In this document: positions 57,440-64,000 of the stretch, piece by piece
Position numbering within the stretch: the first letter of the stretch is position 1
Layout of the letters: the number at the start of each line of letters is the position of its first letter
NCBI GenBank assembly: GCA_030674155.1
Contig: CM060322.1
Span: 65,085,824 to 65,149,823, forward strand
Length of the DNA stretch: 64,000 nt
DNA from: Stramonita haemastoma
Taxonomy: Eukaryota; Mollusca; Gastropoda; Neogastropoda; Muricidae
Reading direction: 5' to 3'
Position numbers and translations under genes: made by a program
Notes under the pieces: generated by a model
What the model saw: the letters and a program-made list of their open reading frames with translations, nothing else
What the model was told of the DNA's origin: nothing
Databases searched by the model: none

Positions 57440-57792
57440 TTTTTTAAATATATACATCCCTGAGCCGCCCTGGGGACTCTAACTCCACACGTTTTGCTCA
57501 GGGATGGTATCTAAACACGACACCTGTGTGCATGCTGGGTTATATATATGGCCTGATCTTCTGAAAGGTGGAACGGGGTTTTTAACGTGTTTTTAACGTG
57601 TGCGCAAGATGTTCTACGTGCGTTCGCACACGGGACCTAGCTCGGTTTATAGTCTCATCCGAATTACTTTGACATTCAGTTCTTTGTTTTTTCGTCAAAC
57701 TGGGAAGAAAGGGCGAGGCTGGGAATCGACCCAGAACCTCACGGTTTACTTGTTGGCAGGCAAAGGTCTTAACCATCCTGCCACCTTTCTTC
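57440..57792 (-). mobile_element. tRNA-derived SINE family B, full copy
   Basis: Minus strand: head at 57792-57710 (Box A 'ggcaggatggttaagacc', Box B 'gggtcgattcccag'), central block at 57665-57560 ('tagtctcatccgaa' and 'gtgtgcgaacgcac' on the matching strands) and 3' part 'taacacgacacc'-type to 'cagggatgtatata' at 57450. The head is clearly different from family A; the centre is the same. Confidence 0.8.
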
Positions 57793-57969
57793 CTTAACTC
57801 GTGCATTAGCTTAAGTGGAAGAAGAGATAGCATAGGATGCACAGTACTATGGGGACTTGCTCTGGAGTGGGGAGGTGGGGGGGCAACCCCAATGTTACAT
57901 TGACACAATCTGCTGCACAATGGAGTGCGGTCATCAAGAAATACAAACAACAAAGAAACAGACGGACGA

Positions 57970-58652
<683 letters not shown>

Positions 58653-58936
58653 TGTAAGGTACCACAGCAGGTGGAGTTTCAATCATGGCCATGACCTCTG
58701 ATGAGGGCTCATCCAGGGGCCAAAACTCTAGTCAGGTCTGTATCGGTATCAACCTCTTATGCTCACCTGTGTGCGAAACTATGGTTACTATGTACGAAAC
58801 GATAATAAACAGGTGGCTTCGGAAGTTACTTCGTTGTACGCACGTACCACCCAAAACAAACACGCGGTTTGTTTAATATGCTCCAAGTCTGAATGGTGTA
58901 TGAATTCGGTCTGTGTGCAAGCCAGAAGCCATTACA
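58653..58936 (+). repeat. 5' LTR of a second gypsy-type element
   Basis: Ends ATTACA immediately before a primer-binding site. The start is proposed at TGTAAGGTACC because it pairs with the end (TGTAA/TTACA); the start is less certain since no second LTR is in the window. Confidence 0.6.
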
Positions 58937-58954
58937 TGGTGTCAGAAGTTAATG
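58937..58954 (+). promoter_or_regulatory. primer-binding site, tRNA-Leu-like
   Basis: 'TGGTGTCAGAAG' directly after the LTR end, the same 12-mer as in the first element at 29887. Confidence 0.75.
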
Positions 58955-58987
58955 GAAAGCAGATCAGTCAGTAGATAAGTAACAGAA

Positions 58988-59688
58988 TGGCGAATTTCGA
59001 CTTTTCCAGGCCAACTGAGTGGCCGGAATGGAAGACCCGCATCCAGTGTTTTCATATTGCTACCAAACTGACTCAAGAAGACAGGTGGTGCAAGTTTCAA
59101 GCCTGATCTACGCAATGGGCCGCGAGGCTGATAAGACTTTCAGCACCTTCAACTTCAGAGCAGTTGCAGAAGGTTAGCAACCCTAGAGACGATTTTGATA
59201 CTGTCTTGGGCAAGTTTGATGAACATTTTGTGCTAAAACGTAACGTCATACACAGCAAGCCAAGTTCTACAATAGAAGTCAGCAGGCAGGGGAATCTGTT
59301 GAAGAATTCCTACGGTCACTGCGGAGTTGGCAGCCACGTGTGACTTTCGTGACAGGGAGGAAGAGAGTATCCCTGACCGAATCGTTCTCAGGCTGCAAGA
59401 CAGTGATGTGTCTCAAAAGTTACAACTTGAGGCAGAACTGGATCTCAAGTCAGCAGTTGACACTGCTCGTCACTACGAGCTTGTGAAGACCCAGATGAAA
59501 GACCAGCGGCCAGCGGAGAAAGTTGACACAGCATTTTCTCGTGCCAGATTCAGCCAACATGACAGAGGCCAGGCCCATGGAGGGGGCCGTGGTGGCAACA
59601 AGCAGTCGGGCTTCAGTGTTCCCCGCCATTGTGGGAAGTGTGGTAGGTCTCATCCTCCAGCCAACTGTCCAGCCAAGGGGAAGTAGTA
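58988..59688 (+). pseudogene. gypsy gag, truncated by LINE insertion
   Basis: An ATG at 58988 opens 'ANFDFSRPTEWPEWKTRIQ', typical of Ty3/gypsy gag. Stops and shifts fall at about 59103 and 59280-59345, then an open part 59327-59686 ends with the first zinc knuckle 'CGKCGRSHPPANCPAKGK'. The sequence breaks at 59690 where a minus-strand LINE begins, so the second knuckle and pol are not seen; they would lie beyond 64000 if the element is intact. Confidence 0.8.
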
Positions 59689-59689
59689 G

Positions 59690-62600
59690 TTCTTCAGTTT
59701 AACGTCCTTCCACTAAATAGTGATATCAGACGGGAAGGTGTATGTATGTGTGGATGTGTGTGTGTGTGTGGGGGGGGGGGGGGGGTGCACACAGCTAAAC
59801 ATCGGCAATAAACTAACATAAGTCTGATTAAGCATAAACAAGAAACTTTGAAAAGGAGGAAATAACAGTTCAAACACTAACTTTGCAATTTCTACAACTA
59901 ATAAACTTCAAAGTACTACAAGTATCTGATAATAGGACTATGAGTTAAAGACAAAACAATATCTTTCATCAAAGAGGCATCTTTAAGAATTTGGTCTAAG
60001 CGGAGGGCTGGGAAGGTGGGTAAAAATGATTTTAGATCTCGACATTGTAAAAGAATATGAGCATTGGTAATTGTTTCACCACAGATACATGTTGCTGTTT
60101 TTGAAAATTTAGATCTAAAAGCATTAAGCTTAAACCTGTAAATAAGGGATACAACATTTCTATATTCATGTGAATTACGAAATTTAGTATTACCGAAAGA
60201 TAATAAATGAGTCATGTCATCACTCCAGGAAAACCCAGTATCCTCTAGTTTCTTTTTGAAGTGTTTCCAGCATGCATTTTGCAACATGCTATAGCCCTCC
60301 CGGGCAGAAAAAGGAACATCTATGCTGTAAGACCCATTTACATGCTTTGCTCCGCATTTTGCCATTCTGTCAACTTTTTCATTAAAGTAAATACCGCAAT
60401 GAGAAGGAATCCAGCAGAAAGTAATACTAGTACCCCGTAACATCAAAAAATGAACCAGATGACAAATCTCAGTTATGAGCTCTTGCCTCACTTTTGAGCT
60501 GAAATTTTTTTAAGCAAGTAAAACTGACTTGGAATCAACACAAAAAAGTATCTGGAAAATATCCTTGGGAAAATCTAGAAGATGATACAAAGCCATTGAT
60601 ATAGCAGACAATTCAGCTGTAAAAATAGATCGATTTTTCCCAATGGAAAAGGATCTCTCTACTTTCAGAGATGGGATGACAAACGCTGCACCCGCCTCAT
60701 CATTGCTCAAAAGGGAACCATCAGTGTATACTTTTAGATGTTCTGGGTATTTAGTCTGTATGTATTCTTTTACTAATGCACTAAGAACATTTTCATTACC
60801 TTTTTTGGTTAGAGAAGAATAATTGATGTCAAAATTAGCTCTCTGGAGCTCCCATGGGGCACAAGAGGAGATGTCAATCTTTGATTTAGTTAAATCCTTA
60901 GGGTATATTTTTGCGTTATCAAATAATTCAGCAGTATAGGTTCTAACTGTGGTCAGAGAACGAATAGAATGTGCTCTTTTAGGAAAGTTGACATCAGATT
61001 TTGTATTTATTTCAGTGTCCACATTGGTTTTTTGAGTCGAGAACACCGTAAGAGTATTTAGCTAAAGCCAGTTGTCGATAATTGTCTAATGGTAAAACAC
61101 CTATCTCTTTATAAGTGCCCATAGACGATGCATGAAAAGGAACCCCCAGAGCTAATCGAAAAGCCTTACAGTCTAATCTTCTCATTTTATGTAACAAATA
61201 CTTAGGAGCACTGAAAAAAGCTTCCTGGCCGTATACAAGTCTGGAACGCACTAAAGATAACGCCAGATGTTTTAATACAGCTACGTCATGAGCCCACACT
61301 TGTTTACTTATAACTTTCAGGAAGTTTAGACTTTTCCTAGCTTTAGTGTTTAAATATTCAATATGATAATTCCAAGTTAATTTAGACGTGAAATACACCC
61401 CTAAAAACTTCACCATAGTTTTATATTCCAAAACGTTCTCATCTATTTGGAAAACAGATAGAACTGGTGGGTTAGCACCATTATTAAAAAGTACTAAAAT
61501 TGGTCTTTTCAGGGGATAGTGACAGACCATTCACAAATATATAGTCATTCAGTTTGTTTAGCTCAATCTGATACAAATTTTTCAAATAGTTTAGTTGTCT
61601 ATTTGGTGTTCTCTTTTTCAATGTGACATTCATCCACATACAAATGTCATCAGCATACTGGACATGGGTGGTATTACTTGAGAAACACTTAGGAAGATCA
61701 TAAAGGAGAATATTGAAAAGATGTGGAGCAATAACTGATCCCTGAGGAATGCCCATTGTTGGAAATCGTACAGTAGAATACGAATTTCCAACTTTGGCCT
61801 GCATGCGTCTTTCTGAGAGAAAGGCTTTAACATAATAATAGATGTTACCAGATAAGCCAATGGATTTTAATTTAAACAGTAATCGTTCATGCCAGACCTG
61901 ATCATATGCTTTCTTTATATCAAAAAAGGTGGCAAGTACATTTTTCCTACGAGCAAACTGATGTTTAATCTGTGTACTGAGCTTAATCAGATGATCTGCT
62001 GTGGATCTGCCTTTTCGAAACCCTGCTTGACTAAGAGGGATTATTTTATTTTTATCACAGTAATGCATTAGTCGGTTCAAAATGATCTTTTCCATAAGTT
62101 TTCCTGTGTGTGGAGGTTAACGCGATTGGTCTGTAGCTGTTTTGATCACATTTAGGTTTACCCTGCTTTGGGACTGGCACTAAGATGGAATGTTTCCAAA
62201 TGCGTGGAATGACTCCCTGAGCCCAACTGAGCGGGGATAAATCAAGCAATAACATTATCCATTTTTCTGGTAGTTGTTTTAATAATTCGTTTGAAACAGC
62301 ATCTATGCCAACTGATGTTCTTTTAGTCCCAAGAGATAGGAGAGCATCTTTTAGCTCTTGCAACGTTAAGGGAGCATTGACATAAAGACTGTTATCTCCC
62401 ACAGGATCTTTATACATTTCTTTTTGTACTTCTTTTTCTCTATACTTTTTGCATTTATTTGAAAGACTTTTGTCACTCATTGTATCTGTAAACATTTCTA
62501 TGAAAGTATCAGCTTTTTCTGAATTAGTTGGGAAATCTTTGTTTTGAATTTTAATAGGACAGTTAGGAAGCTTAATCCCACTTTTCATATCTTTAAATTT

Positions 62601-63731
62601 ATTCCATACCTTTTGCAGATCATTATGAGTGTAAACTTCTTGTAAGCAAAAGGAAGACCAAAATTGGCGTTTGCTTTGTTCAACAGTTTTATCACAAGCA
62701 GACTTTGCTTTTTTCATAAGAAAATGATTTTCTGGCGTTTTGTTTCTTAAGTAAGCTTTGCACGTAGCTTTTTTGTCATTCACAGCTTTTTGACAAGCAG
62801 AATTCCACCATATATTTCCCGAGTGCTTTACAGACTTTATAGAGGAATACTTAGGAATAGAACTATCAGCTGCCTGTAATACATATTTTTTAAGTTTTGC
62901 ATAAAAACTATCAACATCATTACTTTTGACACTTTCAGCATTAATTTGTGTCAAAATATATTTAAACTTGTTCCAGTCTGCATAACTATAATTGTACTTT
63001 GGAATAAAATCTTTTTCTTTATTACTTTGTTCAGAATTATCATTAAGAGTGATAGCAATGGGAAAATGATCACTTCCTAATGTATCACATTCTATTTCCC
63101 AGTTACACACAGGGACAAGAGATGGAGAAATGAAAGACAGATCTAAAGCACTAGGTCTTTGATTGGAAATATCTGGGATTCTTGTAACATTTCCGTCATT
63201 AAGTAGAAACAGACATGAATCAACAATGTTTTCAATAAATTGATTACTGGATACTGATGTGCAGTTTTTATCCCAGAATGGGGAGTGCGCATTAAAATCC
63301 CCACATATTAAACATTTTTTATTTGAATCTGGCAATGTACGCAACCATTCAGTGTTGATGTCATTGGGGCCTTTAGGTAAATATACTGAAACAATGTTTA
63401 GATTATTAGATTTGCTTACTCTTATGCATGCAGCGCAGGAATGCAGATGTGAAACATTAGTTGGAACTGGCGAGGTACATTCATCATATTCTATTCCTCT
63501 ATGCACGTAGATGGCAGCTCTTATCTTTTCAGCATCGTTTGCGACAAATTCGTGGATTGGTGGGTAATAGTAATTTTTCAGATTGGGCAGTCTGTCTCTG
63601 GTTATGTTTAAGGACTGTAAGACTAGAACCTCAGATCTGAAAGATGCAAGATGCTGAATAAGATATGGTAAATTTGTTGTCACAGACCTGCAGTTCCACT
63701 GCAAAATCTTAAAGGGACAAGTTTTCACCAT
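59690..63731 (-). mobile_element. I-like LINE, near full-length ORF2
   Basis: A minus-strand element of the same family as 22345-26023, with the 3' end at about 59690 ('gtagtagttcttcagtttaacgtcc' on the plus strand). The 3'UTR has a G tract (59769-59785). It has inserted into the gypsy gag. The 5' end and ORF1 were not found; 63732-64000 is A-rich in this orientation. Confidence 0.85.
59916..63731 (-). pseudogene. I-like LINE ORF2: endonuclease, RT, RNase H
   Basis: The frame starting at ATG 63731 ('MVKTCPFKILQWNCRSV') begins a complete endonuclease: 'GDFNAHSPFWD' and 'DTLGSDHFPIAI' are intact, while the QE-type Glu position reads 'VLVLQSLN'. The linker and RT follow, in four pieces separated by shifts at about 62070, 61500 and 61030: 'SYRPIALTS', 'FFDIKKAYDQVWH', 'GIPQGSVIAPHLFN', 'QYADDICMW' (YADD). 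RNase H: 'VYTDGSLLS', 'FTAELSAI', 'CVDSKSV' and, after a break near 60500, 'WIPSHCGIYFNEKVDRMAK'. About 1,270 codons in all. Recently active by appearance but dead from frameshifts. Confidence 0.85.
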
Positions 63732-64000
63732 TATTAAGATAAAACAAAAAGATAAATCACTAGTTATCTTTTGTACAAGGATTTGTAAAAAGACACTGTT
63801 TAAAAAGAATGATATAGTTCTTAGGGTACACAATGATGTAAGTCAAAAATTATAACACACAATGAAACTAGAAGAAAAAAACACACACACACAAAAACAA
63901 AACAAAAACAACAACAACAAAAAAACAAACACCTAAAACTATGCAAGATATTTAACTAAAATAGTCTTTTACAAAAGGCAAAAGAAACGTCAGTCAGTCA
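63732..64000. other. A-rich DNA at window end
   Basis: Contains A-rich and (AC)-rich short runs and ends in 'gtcagtcagtca'. The 5' boundary of the LINE was not located. Confidence 0.4.

Overview
The window is eukaryotic nuclear DNA from an animal, most probably a mollusc and plausibly a marine gastropod. No species was identified; this rests on overall composition (tRNA-derived SINEs, DIRS, I-like, RTE-like and CR1/L2-like retroelements, extreme microsatellite density), not on a diagnostic gene. There is no sign of prokaryotic or organellar sequence. Almost everything visible is transposable element or tandem repeat.

One host gene can be supported. It lies on the minus strand and is seen as four small exons at 56494-56613, 47112-47252, 39370-39564 and 14309-14517, with a weaker fifth at 57035-57112. 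Every junction has GT/AG splice sites, and all internal junctions are phase 1, so the exons join in frame over about 42 kb. The product looks like a macro-domain region followed by a small alpha/beta domain, as in PARP14-like ADP-ribosyltransferases (tentative). Its introns hold everything else described for 14.5-56.5 kb, and simple or tandem repeats sit within roughly 7-35 nt of nearly every splice site.

Layout. 0-4.3 kb: tandem repeat block, AC and GA microsatellites, a 5'-truncated CR1/L2-like LINE (minus) and retroposon tails. 4.3-9.05 kb: a degenerate DIRS-type tyrosine-recombinase retrotransposon (minus) with gag, RT, RNase H and recombinase parts plus inverted terminal sequences. 9.2-14.3 kb: a LINE 3' fragment, low-complexity DNA, and a degenerate ORF with a proline-rich part, a coiled coil and an SGNH-like domain, split by a 691-bp PIF/Harbinger-type element with TTA duplication. 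14.3-22 kb: exon 4, a 56-bp minisatellite, a SINE, an RTE-like LINE, a CR1-like LINE, SINEs and a 422-bp MITE nested in a SINE. 22.3-27.4 kb: an I-like LINE (minus) and an RTE-like fragment. 28.1-39.2 kb: a decayed LINE interrupted by a Ty3/gypsy element (LTRs 29735-29886 and 38630-38782, AAAAC duplication), itself interrupted by an unusually long tRNA-headed retroposon with a 15-bp duplication, itself interrupted by a SINE. 39.3-50 kb: exon 3, poly-G and 51-bp satellites, a SINE, two more copies of the long tRNA-headed retroposon, exon 2 and a CR1/L2-like LINE. 50-57.8 kb: RTE-like LINEs, SINEs, exon 1 and a candidate exon 0. 58.6-64 kb: the 5' end of a second gypsy element (LTR, primer-binding site, gag) cut by a nearly full-length I-like LINE (minus).

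The elements interact. SINE 3' ends match the 3' end of a CR1/L2-like LINE, which points to the LINE that mobilised them. Three SINE families with different tRNA heads share one central block. Many microsatellites start exactly at retroposon 3' tails. All readings are by eye; no alignments or database searches were run.
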